A program made the translations under genes and the position numbers. The notes under the pieces are model-generated. The model made no database searches, had not been told where the DNA came from, and saw only the letters and a program-made list of their open reading frames with translations. A DNA stretch of 22,724 nt, from positions 1 to 22,724 of the forward strand of contig CANKYC010000009.1 of the NCBI GenBank assembly GCA_947487845.1. The letters are read 5' to 3'. How positions within the stretch are numbered: the stretch's first letter is position 1; the number at the start of each line of letters is the position of its first letter. Shown piece by piece: positions 15,782 through 21,741 of the stretch. This stretch comes from Rickettsiales bacterium. GTDB lineage: Bacteria; Pseudomonadota; Alphaproteobacteria; Rickettsiales; UBA1997.

Positions 15782-16072
15782 TTATTCTTGCATGATAAAA
15801 GTTCGCTCTTTTTTGGAGTCGAGATCTTGCAATTGAAGCCTTGTGCCACCCGCAACTGAATCCATAAATAATATTTTTCCAGTGCGGTAATTATCCATTT
15901 TTGAATCATAAAACTGAAAGACCGAACCTTCGCGAACTAAATTTCCGGGCCCAATTTCAATTGCGGTTTTATTATCGTAATCATAGCCATCCCAAGCAAA
16001 GCTGGAATTTGTGCCAAAGATAAGGATTAAAGAAGTGAAAAGTAAAAAAGTTTTTTTATTGGTGATTTTCAT
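15782..16072 (-). CDS. Small secreted protein, DUF5334-like, function unknown
   Basis: This 96-residue protein has a clear signal peptide: basic MKITNKK, the hydrophobic core TFLLFTSLILIFG, and a probable cleavage after SSFA (about residue 26). The mature part starts WDGYDYDNKTAIEIGPGNLV and continues with EGSVFQFYDSKMDNYRTGKI and a C-terminal TRLQLQDLDSKKERTF. The short beta-rich pattern with WDGYDYD reminds me of the DUF5334 family of small proteobacterial periplasmic proteins; this is from memory and unverified. No function is known to me. It is the first gene of the minus run leading into rmlA (17-bp gap), so it may be transcribed with the polysaccharide genes, although a functional link is not shown. 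No cysteine is present, so it is not a lipoprotein. Confidence 0.8.
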   Translation of the reverse strand: MKITNKKTFLLFTSLILIFGTNSSFAWDGYDYDNKTAIEIGPGNLVREGSVFQFYDSKMDNYRTGKILFMDSVAGGTRLQLQDLDSKKERTFIMQE

Positions 16073-16074
16073 GG

Positions 16075-16103
16075 TTGACTTTTGGTGTGGTTGTTTGTTT
16101 ATT
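16075..16103 (+). promoter_or_regulatory. Weak candidate promoter upstream of tRNA-Pro
   Basis: TTGACT at 16075-16080 (five of six -35 matches) is followed after 17 bases by TTTATT at 16098-16103 (four of six -10 matches). Transcription would begin near 16110, about 75 bases before the mature tRNA, giving a 5' leader for RNase P to remove. The site almost touches the start codon of the divergent DUF5334-like gene. It is a pattern match only. Confidence 0.25.
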
Positions 16104-16184
16104 TCGCGCCTCGAAAAAAAATCAACGAAACACGAATATCACAATTTCCTTTTTAAATTTTCCTTTCAAGAAAAATTTTACTGT

Positions 16185-16262
16185 CGGGGCGTAGCGCAGT
16201 CTGGCTAGCGCACCTGGTTTGGGACCAGGGGGTCGGGAGTTCGAATCTCTCCGCCCCGACCA
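16185..16262 (+). tRNA. tRNA-Pro (anticodon UGG)
   Basis: The full cloverleaf can be drawn. The acceptor stem CGGGGCG (16185-16191) pairs with CGCCCCG (16252-16258). The anticodon stem CCTGG/CCAGG closes the loop TTTGGGA, with anticodon TGG at 16220-16222. The T arm contains GTTCGAATC. The discriminator is A16259 and the CCA end is encoded (16260-16262). The C1-G72 pair with A73 and the UGG anticodon fit bacterial tRNA-Pro, which reads all or most proline codons. The minus strand opposite it translates to the well-known spurious peptide RDSNSRPPGPKPGA, which is not a gene. Confidence 0.97.
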
Positions 16263-16480
16263 TTTTTCCTCGTCTTTTGATCGCTGCTGGGGTTGAAAAA
16301 ACTCTTTCAGCCGGTCGAGTATGTTTAATACACTTCCTCCTTCAAGAGCTTTTCCAACCCCACCATCAATCAAAATACTTAGAAAAATCTTACCACGTTG
16401 TAATTCGGAATTTTTTTTAGGATCTATAGCAAATTACTTAAAACTCGATCTTTTGATTTATTTGCCTCAATTCATTTTTT
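16263..16480. other. Intergenic stretch after tRNA-Pro without a supported gene
   Basis: From the tRNA end to the Kef antiporter stop there are 395 bases without a supported gene. The first 218 hold no feature I can name. A short minus-strand reading frame from 16373 (MIDGGVGKALEGGSVLNIL) runs into the antisense of the tRNA and is probably spurious. The rest of the gap is taken up by the palindromic repeat at 16481-16554 and the tandem repeat at 16556-16620. Confidence 0.6.
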
Positions 16481-16554
16481 AGTCATCCTGAGCTTGTCGA
16501 AGGATGATTAGAGAACTCAAACTAAAATCATCCTTCGACAAGCTCAGGATGACT
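16481..16554. repeat. Nested palindromic intergenic repeat, 29-bp perfect arms
   Basis: Perfect 29-bp inverted arms (16481-16509 and 16526-16554) flank a 16-nt spacer. Each arm is also a small hairpin, TCATCCT pairing with AGGATGA. This is a variant of the repeat at 3452-3532: where that copy has TCATGCT/AGCATGA, this one has TCATCCT/AGGATGA, so both partners of one base pair have changed together. It lies between tRNA-Pro (plus) and the antiporter gene (minus), which converge here, so it could act as a two-way terminator. Confidence 0.9.
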
Positions 16555-16555
16555 T

Positions 16556-16620
16556 AGGAGTTTTTTAAAGTTCAAAAGGAGTTTTTTTAAAGTTCAAAAG
16601 GAGTTTTTTTAAAGTTCAAA
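16556..16620. repeat. Three-copy 21-22-bp tandem repeat with T-runs
   Basis: Three head-to-tail copies (16556-16576, 16577-16598, 16599-16620) share the pattern AGGAG, then six or seven T, then AAAGTTCAAA. The first copy has one T fewer; the other two are identical. The array directly follows the palindromic repeat and ends 37 bases before the antiporter stop codon. The regular T-runs could bend DNA or serve as termination points for plus-strand transcripts. It may simply be a slippage-prone minisatellite. Confidence 0.9.
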
Positions 16621-16657
16621 TAGTAGAGTTTGGAGTATTCGCGGTATGGTGTGAATT

Positions 16658-18424
16658 TTATTCACCTTCAGTTTTTCTCTCTGGTTTTTTGTTAAAAATT
16701 TCACCGCTTTCGGCGCTTTCGTCGTAAAGAATCACGTCTTTAATAATATCGTCATTAATATCGCGGAAAGCCGAAAGGGCGTTGTTGATATCGTCGCTTT
16801 TCATGCCAACGGAAGCAAGCGCCGCCGAACTTAGTTGCAAGCCGGTTTCTAGGTTTTTTGATATTACCAAATTGGCGCCAGCTTTTTTAAAGCGATCGGC
16901 ATTATTGATGGTTTCAGATTTGGTAATTACGGTTGAATCTGGGAAATTTTCATTGATGAAGCGAGTGATTTTCATGCAGGCGGTTTCGTCTTCCAGCGCG
17001 ATAATTACTGATTCGGCGCGGTCAACGCCGATATGGCGCAAAATATCAACATTCATGGCGTCGCCGTAATAAATATTGTAGCCGTTATTTTTTTCGATGC
17101 GCACCATGCGGTGATTATTTTCCAGAATTAAATAATTTACGCCGCGCTTACGAAGTATGTACGAAACAACGCGACCTAATTTGGAAAAACCGATAATAAT
17201 AACGTGTTTTTCGACATCGCCAATTTCGCGTCTAAGTTTATTATCGTGAAGAACTTCTTTGGTATAAAGATAGCTTTTAGCCTTACGCCCCAAAGCTGCG
17301 AGCAACGGAGTTAAAGCCATCGTAAAGGTAACAACGGTCATCAAAAATTGTGATAAATCAACCTCCATAAATTTTTGTTGAACTGCCATCAAAAACACTA
17401 CGAAAGCAAATTCACCACCTTGCGCCAAAAGCAAGCCAGTATGAATTGCGGGAGCTAAAGGAAAACGGAAAATGCGGCATAATAAAACGATGATGGCGCA
17501 TTTTACGATAATTAAGCCAATTGAAACCATCACGATATAAGGCAAGCTACTCAACAATAAATCAAAGTCGAAAGACATGCCGATAGTCATAAAAAACAAA
17601 CCTAAAAGCAGTGATTTGAGGGATAGAATTTCTTCTTCAACGCGATATTTATATTCAGTTTCTGCCACCATCAAACCAGCGATAAAAGCGCCAAGGGCAA
17701 AGGATAAGCCCATGTAATTGCTTAAAAAAGCCGATCCTAAAACTACGATCAAAGTGAAACTTAAAAATAAAACATCGCTTTTGGTTTCGGCAATTAAACG
17801 ATAAATTGGTCGCAATAAAAGACGACCGACAACAAAGATAATTCCCATCGCGATACAGGCATCAAGCAATGCGCCGCCTAAAGCGTGAGCAACATTTAAA
17901 TCAGTTTTTGTCAGCAAAGGAAGCAAAACTAAAATCGGGATTACGGCTAAATCCTGCATCAAAAGAATTGAAAATGATAAGCGTCCAACTCGCGTTGATT
18001 GTTCGCCATGTTCGGCGATAACTTGCATTACGATTGCGGTTGAAGATAGAGCCAGAGCGCTTCCAATTACGATTGAAGCGTCGAGATTCATATGGAAAAA
18101 TTTAACACAGATTAATGAAATTACGCTGGAAGTTAAAATAACCTGTAAACTACCAAAGCCTAAAACATATTTACGCATGGCCAGCAAGCGGCTGAAGGTT
18201 AATTCTAGACCGATGGCAAAAAGCAAAAATACAATTCCAAGTTCGGCGATTGATTTTGTGGTTTCGGTGCTGGTTAAAACTCCAAATCCGAAAGGCCCGA
18301 TTGCGGCACCCGAAACTAGATAACCAAGGGCGGGACTTAGGCCGAGTTGTTTGAAAATAATTACGATTGCGACGGAGGCAAAAAGTAGAATTAGAATGTC
18401 GCGTAAGTAAGTGATGTCGTGCAT
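16658..18424 (-). CDS. Kef-type monovalent cation:proton antiporter (CPA2 family) with RCK/TrkA-N domain
   Basis: This inner-membrane protein exchanges K+ (or Na+) for protons. From the ATG at 18424 it has 588 residues. About 1-385 form a dozen or so membrane helices with family marks: LSPALGYLVSGAAIGPFGFG near 29-48, LLMQDLAVIP (154-163) with the conserved Asp158 in the ion path, SFALGAFIAGLMVAETEY, and HTGLLLAQGGEFAFVV (328-343). A cytoplasmic nucleotide-binding RCK/TrkA-N domain follows, opening HVIIIGFSKLGRVVSYIL at 407, with YYGDAMN near 452. This is the KefB/KefC layout; glutathione gating would need KefF/KefG partners, which are not visible here. The frame extends upstream to a TTG at 18472, but that stretch is repeat sequence, so the ATG was chosen. 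The gene stands alone, divergent from dcd. Confidence 0.92.
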   Translation of the reverse strand: MHDITYLRDILILLFASVAIVIIFKQLGLSPALGYLVSGAAIGPFGFGVLTSTETTKSIAELGIVFLLFAIGLELTFSRLLAMRKYVLGFGSLQVILTSSVISLICVKFFHMNLDASIVIGSALALSSTAIVMQVIAEHGEQSTRVGRLSFSILLMQDLAVIPILVLLPLLTKTDLNVAHALGGALLDACIAMGIIFVVGRLLLRPIYRLIAETKSDVLFLSFTLIVVLGSAFLSNYMGLSFALGAFIAGLMVAETEYKYRVEEEILSLKSLLLGLFFMTIGMSFDFDLLLSSLPYIVMVSIGLIIVKCAIIVLLCRIFRFPLAPAIHTGLLLAQGGEFAFVVFLMAVQQKFMEVDLSQFLMTVVTFTMALTPLLAALGRKAKSYLYTKEVLHDNKLRREIGDVEKHVIIIGFSKLGRVVSYILRKRGVNYLILENNHRMVRIEKNNGYNIYYGDAMNVDILRHIGVDRAESVIIALEDETACMKITRFINENFPDSTVITKSETINNADRFKKAGANLVISKNLETGLQLSSAALASVGMKSDDINNALSAFRDINDDIIKDVILYDESAESGEIFNKKPERKTEGE

Positions 18425-18459
18425 GAATATAAAGTTTCTGGTTGTTTGTGAATTAGACA

Positions 18460-18541
18460 GATCCTGAAACAAGTTCAGGATGACGGAGTTCTTTTAGGAT
18501 TCATATTTCCAACATCGTCATCCTGAACTTGTTTCAGGATC
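18460..18541. repeat. Nested palindromic intergenic repeat, 26-bp arms
   Basis: Perfect 26-bp inverted arms (18460-18485 and 18516-18541) flank a 30-nt spacer. Similarity continues outwards as AATTA on both sides, except for a 4-nt insertion (ACAG) on the left. Each arm is itself a hairpin, ATCCTGA pairing with TCAGGAT across ACTTGTT. It differs in sequence from the repeats at 3452 and 16481 but has the same palindrome-within-palindrome layout. It lies between the divergent antiporter and dcd genes, so it is not a terminator for either. The left arm supplies a spurious upstream start (TTG at 18472) to the antiporter frame. Confidence 0.9.
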
Positions 18542-18557
18542 TAATTAATTAAAATAC

Positions 18558-18563
18558 TATAAT
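18558..18563 (+). promoter_or_regulatory. Candidate -10 box for the dcd transcript
   Basis: A perfect TATAAT lies at 18558-18563, 95 bases before the dcd ATG. There is no good -35 hexamer at 16-18 bases; that position falls at the outer end of the palindromic repeat. If used, transcription would start near 18570 with a leader of about 90 bases. In AT-rich DNA such a hexamer can occur by chance. Confidence 0.3.
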
Positions 18564-18658
18564 CTTAAATTGTCTTTTGAGATTTGTTTTTTATAAAAAC
18601 CACTCCCCTTACAGGCAAGAAACTTCTTGCCAAATCCTTAAAAATTCAATTTGAAGAA

Positions 18659-19228
18659 ATGTCTATTCTTTCCGATAAATCAATTGCTGAATTTGCTGTT
18701 AAACAAAAAATGATCGAACCGTTTGTGGCTAATCAAACGCGGTTTGATGATAAAGGTCAAAAAATTATTTCTTACGGCAATTCATCTTACGGCTACGATG
18801 CCCGAGTTTCTAACGAATTCAAGATTTTTACCAATATTGATTCTGCAATAGTTGATCCAAAAAATTTCTGCGAAACCAGTTTTGTAAATCGCACAACTGA
18901 TGTTTGTATTATTCCTCCAAACAGCTTCGCTCTAGCGCGCACAGTTGAATATTTTCGTATTCCAAAAGATGTTTTGGTGGTTTGCGTCGGTAAATCAACT
19001 TATGCGCGTTGTGGAATTATTGTAAATGTAACTCCCCTTGAACCGGGTTGGGAAGGTCACGTGACTTTAGAATTTTCCAATACCACGCCACTTCCAGCAA
19101 AAATTTATGCTTTTGAAGGCGCGTGCCAATTTTTATTTTTTAAAGGTGATCAACCTTGCGAAATTTCTTACGACATGCGCGCCGGCAAATATATGAAGCA
19201 AACAGGAGTAACATTGCCAAAAGTATGA
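18659..19228 (+). CDS. dcd: dCTP deaminase
   Basis: Dcd deaminates dCTP to dUTP, feeding thymidylate synthesis after dUTPase. From the ATG at 18659 (preceded by GAAGAA) the protein has 189 residues, the usual length for the homotrimeric enzyme; the frame is open back to 18584 but that extension is outside the family. Motifs are SSYGYDARVS (42-51), IIPPNSFALARTVEYF (84-99), the catalytic stretch GKSTYARCG (111-119) with Ser113 and Arg117, and LEPGWEGHVTLEFSN (127-141) with Glu138 as the catalytic acid. The C-terminal YMKQTG fits the nucleotide-binding tail. The stop overlaps the next ATG by four bases. dTTP supply also serves the dTDP-sugar genes nearby, but that link is only general. Confidence 0.96.
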   Translation: MSILSDKSIAEFAVKQKMIEPFVANQTRFDDKGQKIISYGNSSYGYDARVSNEFKIFTNIDSAIVDPKNFCETSFVNRTTDVCIIPPNSFALARTVEYFRIPKDVLVVCVGKSTYARCGIIVNVTPLEPGWEGHVTLEFSNTTPLPAKIYAFEGACQFLFFKGDQPCEISYDMRAGKYMKQTGVTLPKV

Positions 19229-19956
19229 TCAGATTTTTCTTTGTCATTTTTGCGTTAGTTTTTTCATCTTCAGCTTTTGCAGCTGAAAATTCCGCAACTC
19301 TTGAAATAGCGCCGCAATATAAAGATGTTAAAGGTCAGGCGGTAAATAATTTTGCAAAACCAGTTCCATCAGTTTTCGAGCCAAAAAAACCAACTCCTTC
19401 ACGTTTTTTTTCTGCTGATTTGTCAATGCCAGACACATTCGCCACTACAAATAACCTCGCCAAAAAAGTTGGTTCATTTTATCGCGCTTATGGCGAAGTG
19501 ATTTTCGTTCAAGGCACAATTGTTGATTCTTTTGGCGTGCCAATTGAAGGCGTGGTTATTGAAATCTGGCAAACTAACGCCGCAGGAAAATATCACACTT
19601 TGCTTGAACCAAATAGCGAATATATTGATAAATATTTTAGCATGTCGGGTCGCACAATTACCGATAATTTAGGTAATTACCATTTTATCACAATCATGCC
19701 CGGATCCAATCCCGGAAGAGCTCCGCACATTAATATGAATATTTACAGCACTAAATTCGGCAGGCTTGAAACTGAAATGTATTTTGCTGGTCATCCGTAT
19801 AACGCTTCTGATTACCAATATTTGGCTTATGATGAAAATGAACGCGTAATGGTTACGGCAACAGTTCGCAATTCCGACATTATGAATCCTGATTCCATCA
19901 AGCTTTGCACTTTCGACATAGTGATGAAAGGCATTCACCAATATAAAAGGTTTTAA
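19225..19956 (+). CDS. Secreted intradiol ring-cleavage dioxygenase-like protein, two metal ligands replaced
   Basis: The 243-residue protein begins with a signal peptide (MIRFFFVIFALVFSSSAFAA, cleaved near residue 20). Residues about 88-200 have the beta-sandwich pattern of the protocatechuate 3,4-dioxygenase/catechol dioxygenase family: VQGTIVDSFGVPIEGVVIEI, WQTNAAGKYHTL, SGRTITDNLGNYHFITIMPG and GRAPHINMNIYS. Active members bind Fe(III) with two Tyr and two His, in short secreted forms as GxY and PGxYPGRxPHIH. Here Tyr123 and His168 remain, but the second Tyr is Asn162 and the second His is Asn170, so normal catalysis is doubtful. The ATG overlaps the dcd stop by four bases (ATGA), and rbfA begins 18 bases downstream. 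The role is unknown; a binding or structural function in the periplasm, or altered metal chemistry, are possibilities. Confidence 0.85.
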   Translation: MIRFFFVIFALVFSSSAFAAENSATLEIAPQYKDVKGQAVNNFAKPVPSVFEPKKPTPSRFFSADLSMPDTFATTNNLAKKVGSFYRAYGEVIFVQGTIVDSFGVPIEGVVIEIWQTNAAGKYHTLLEPNSEYIDKYFSMSGRTITDNLGNYHFITIMPGSNPGRAPHINMNIYSTKFGRLETEMYFAGHPYNASDYQYLAYDENERVMVTATVRNSDIMNPDSIKLCTFDIVMKGIHQYKRF

Positions 19957-19974
19957 TTCTTAAATTTATTTTTC

Positions 19975-20337
19975 ATGAAATCTCAAAGACAACTCCAAAT
20001 CGGCGAAACTATTAAACGCGTAATTTCAGAAATTTTTCTGCGCGATGATATTTTAACAGTGCCGGGAAGTTATATAACTATTCTGGAAGCCGATGTTAGT
20101 CCTGATGCGAAAAATGCGCGTATTTACATTGATATTTTTGGCAATGAAGCGATGCATGACAAAATTGTTGAAAAATTGAATGAAAAAGTTCCGCATTTTC
20201 GTTATCAAATGGCAAAAAAAGTGGCGCTGCGCGTGGTTCCAGAAATTGTATTTACATTAGATAAAACTCACAGAAATGCGGTTAATCTAGAAGCTTTGAT
20301 AGAAGGTGAGGCGAAGAAATATACTAAAGATAATTGA
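19975..20337 (+). CDS. rbfA: 30S ribosome-binding factor A
   Basis: RbfA is a KH-fold protein that binds pre-30S particles and helps mature the 5' end of 16S rRNA; it is important for growth in the cold. The 120 residues begin SQRQLQIGETIKRVISEIFLRD, the typical alphaproteobacterial opening, followed by ITILEADVSPDAKNARIYIDIFG and, later, HFRYQMAKKVALRVVPEIVFTLDKTH, in which RxxPEIxF is the family hallmark. Length is normal. It follows the dioxygenase-like gene by 18 bases, so it is probably on the dcd transcript. rbfA usually sits next to infB or truB, which are not here. Confidence 0.95.
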   Translation: MKSQRQLQIGETIKRVISEIFLRDDILTVPGSYITILEADVSPDAKNARIYIDIFGNEAMHDKIVEKLNEKVPHFRYQMAKKVALRVVPEIVFTLDKTHRNAVNLEALIEGEAKKYTKDN

Positions 20338-20346
20338 AGCTCGACT

Positions 20347-20494
20347 AAAACCCCTCACCCCAACCCTCTCCCGCAAGGGGAGAGGGAGTTAAATCGAATC
20401 TCGATCAAACTCTTTCGCAAGGTGAAGAAGTTAAATCGAATCTCGATCAAAGCCCCCTCTCCCCTTGCGGGAGAGGGTTGGGGTGAGGGGTTTT
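20347..20494. repeat. Composite palindromic repeat: perfect 40-bp inverted arms plus internal direct repeats
   Basis: Perfect 40-bp inverted arms (20347-20386 and 20455-20494) flank a 68-nt centre. Each arm holds a 23-nt hairpin (20364-20386 and 20455-20477) with a 9-bp stem CCCTCTCCC/GGGAGAGGG. The centre holds two identical 23-bp direct copies (20387-20409 and 20429-20451), separated by a 19-nt decayed version of the hairpin (20410-20428, keeping CGCAAGG). The element is far more GC-rich than its surroundings. It fills most of the 246-bp gap between rbfA and dxr, both on the plus strand, and might end the rbfA transcript. I see no coding sequence in it. Confidence 0.93.
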
Positions 20495-20583
20495 GGTTGG
20501 GTTTCAAATAGTTTTTATATACAATGATTCATCGCTAAAGAAAAAAGCAGCTCCAAAAAAAATAATTCATAATCAACAAAGAA

Positions 20584-21723
20584 ATGAAAAAAATATCGAT
20601 CTTTGGATCAACCGGATCAATTGGAAAAAACGTTGTCGAGGTTATAAAAAATGCCCCGCAAAATTTTGAGATTTTGGCTTTGGTTGCAAGAAATGATGTT
20701 GAAACTTTAATCGCCCAAGCCTTATTTTTAAAGCCTTCATACGTTATTATCGAAAACGAAAAACTTTTTTTCCAATTAAAATCAGCGTTAAAAAATCTAA
20801 AAAATTGTCAAATTTCCTGTGGCCAAAATGCCATTCTTGAAGTTGCAAAAATTAAATGTGATTTATTCATTTCTGCAATTGTTGGAGCTGCTGGAATGTT
20901 GCCAACTCTTGCCGCAATTGAAGCTGGTTCCGACATCGCTTTAGCCAATAAAGAATCATTAGTTTGCGCTGGCAGCTTTTTAAACGCGGCGGCTCAAAAA
21001 AGTGGTTCTAAAATTATTCCGGTTGATTCAGAACATAACGCAATTTTTCAGATTTTTGAAAATGAAAATCTGGCTGAAATTGACGCAATAACTCTCACAG
21101 CTTCTGGCGGTCCATTTTTTAATAGCGATAAGGATTTTTCTAAAATCACCGTTGCCGAAGCTTTGAAACATCCAAATTGGTCAATGGGCGCTAAAATTTC
21201 AATCGATTCTGCAACCATGATGAATAAGGGTTTAGAGATGATTGAGGCTTTTCATATTTTTCCAGTTTCCAAAAAACAAATTAAAATTTTAGTTCACCCG
21301 CAATCAATAATTCATGGAATGGTCGATTATTCCGACGGTTCAACTTTGGCAATGTTAAGCAAACCCGACATGCAAGTGCCGCTTTCTTATGCGCTTGGTT
21401 ATCCCAAAAGAATGGCGATAAAACATGAAAAGCTTGATTTGGTAAAATTACAGAATTTAAGTTTTTTTGCGCCTGATGATAAAAAATTTCCAGCGATAAA
21501 AATTTGCCGCGAAGCTTTGGAAATTGACGGCAGCGCTCCGGCCGTTCTAAATGCTGCAAATGAAATTGCGGTGGAAAGATTTTTAAAAGGCGAAATTGCT
21601 TTTGATCAAATTACTAAAATTGTCGAAAAAACTTTAGCCAAAATTTCGCACAAAAAATTAAATTCAGCGCAAGAGGTTTTGGAATTTGATAAAATGGCGC
21701 GCGAAATAGCTAATAATCTGTAA
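20584..21723 (+). CDS. dxr: 1-deoxy-D-xylulose 5-phosphate reductoisomerase
   Basis: Dxr (IspC) converts 1-deoxy-D-xylulose 5-phosphate to 2-C-methyl-D-erythritol 4-phosphate with NADPH, the committed step of the MEP isoprenoid pathway and the target of fosmidomycin. The 379 residues are near the usual 390. Visible motifs are the NADPH loop GSTGSIGKN (8-16), LANKESLVCAG (120-130), PVDSEHNAIFQ (146-156) with metal ligands Asp148 and Glu150, HPNWSMGAKISIDSATMMNKG (196-216), and Glu218 as the third metal ligand, with Asn214 and Lys215 in the substrate site. rseP follows 18 bases downstream, a pairing common in proteobacteria. Polyprenyl phosphate made from this pathway is also the usual glycan carrier lipid, a general link to the polysaccharide locus. 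Confidence 0.97.
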   Translation: MKKISIFGSTGSIGKNVVEVIKNAPQNFEILALVARNDVETLIAQALFLKPSYVIIENEKLFFQLKSALKNLKNCQISCGQNAILEVAKIKCDLFISAIVGAAGMLPTLAAIEAGSDIALANKESLVCAGSFLNAAAQKSGSKIIPVDSEHNAIFQIFENENLAEIDAITLTASGGPFFNSDKDFSKITVAEALKHPNWSMGAKISIDSATMMNKGLEMIEAFHIFPVSKKQIKILVHPQSIIHGMVDYSDGSTLAMLSKPDMQVPLSYALGYPKRMAIKHEKLDLVKLQNLSFFAPDDKKFPAIKICREALEIDGSAPAVLNAANEIAVERFLKGEIAFDQITKIVEKTLAKISHKKLNSAQEVLEFDKMAREIANNL

Positions 21724-21741
21724 AAATAAAAAATATTTAAA

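Noticed and set aside
15700..15909. Minus-strand ORF spanning the rmlA start and DUF5334-like gene
   Set aside because: It overlaps two better-supported genes in another frame and has no recognisable features.
16122..16373. Minus-strand ORF of 83 codons containing RDSNSRPPGPKPGA
   Set aside because: Most of it is the antisense of tRNA-Pro; this peptide is a familiar false annotation opposite proline tRNA genes. The N-terminal part alone has no support.
16556..16620. Possible short CRISPR-like array
   Set aside because: The units are directly joined with no spacers, and no cas gene is near.
18425..18472. Upstream extension of the antiporter start
   Set aside because: The extra 16 codons start with TTG and are partly encoded by the palindromic repeat; the ATG at 18424 fits the family N-terminus.
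20387..20451. Direct 23-bp repeats as CRISPR or iterons of an origin
   Set aside because: There are only two copies, and the space between them is a decayed copy of the flanking hairpin. No replication or cas gene is near.
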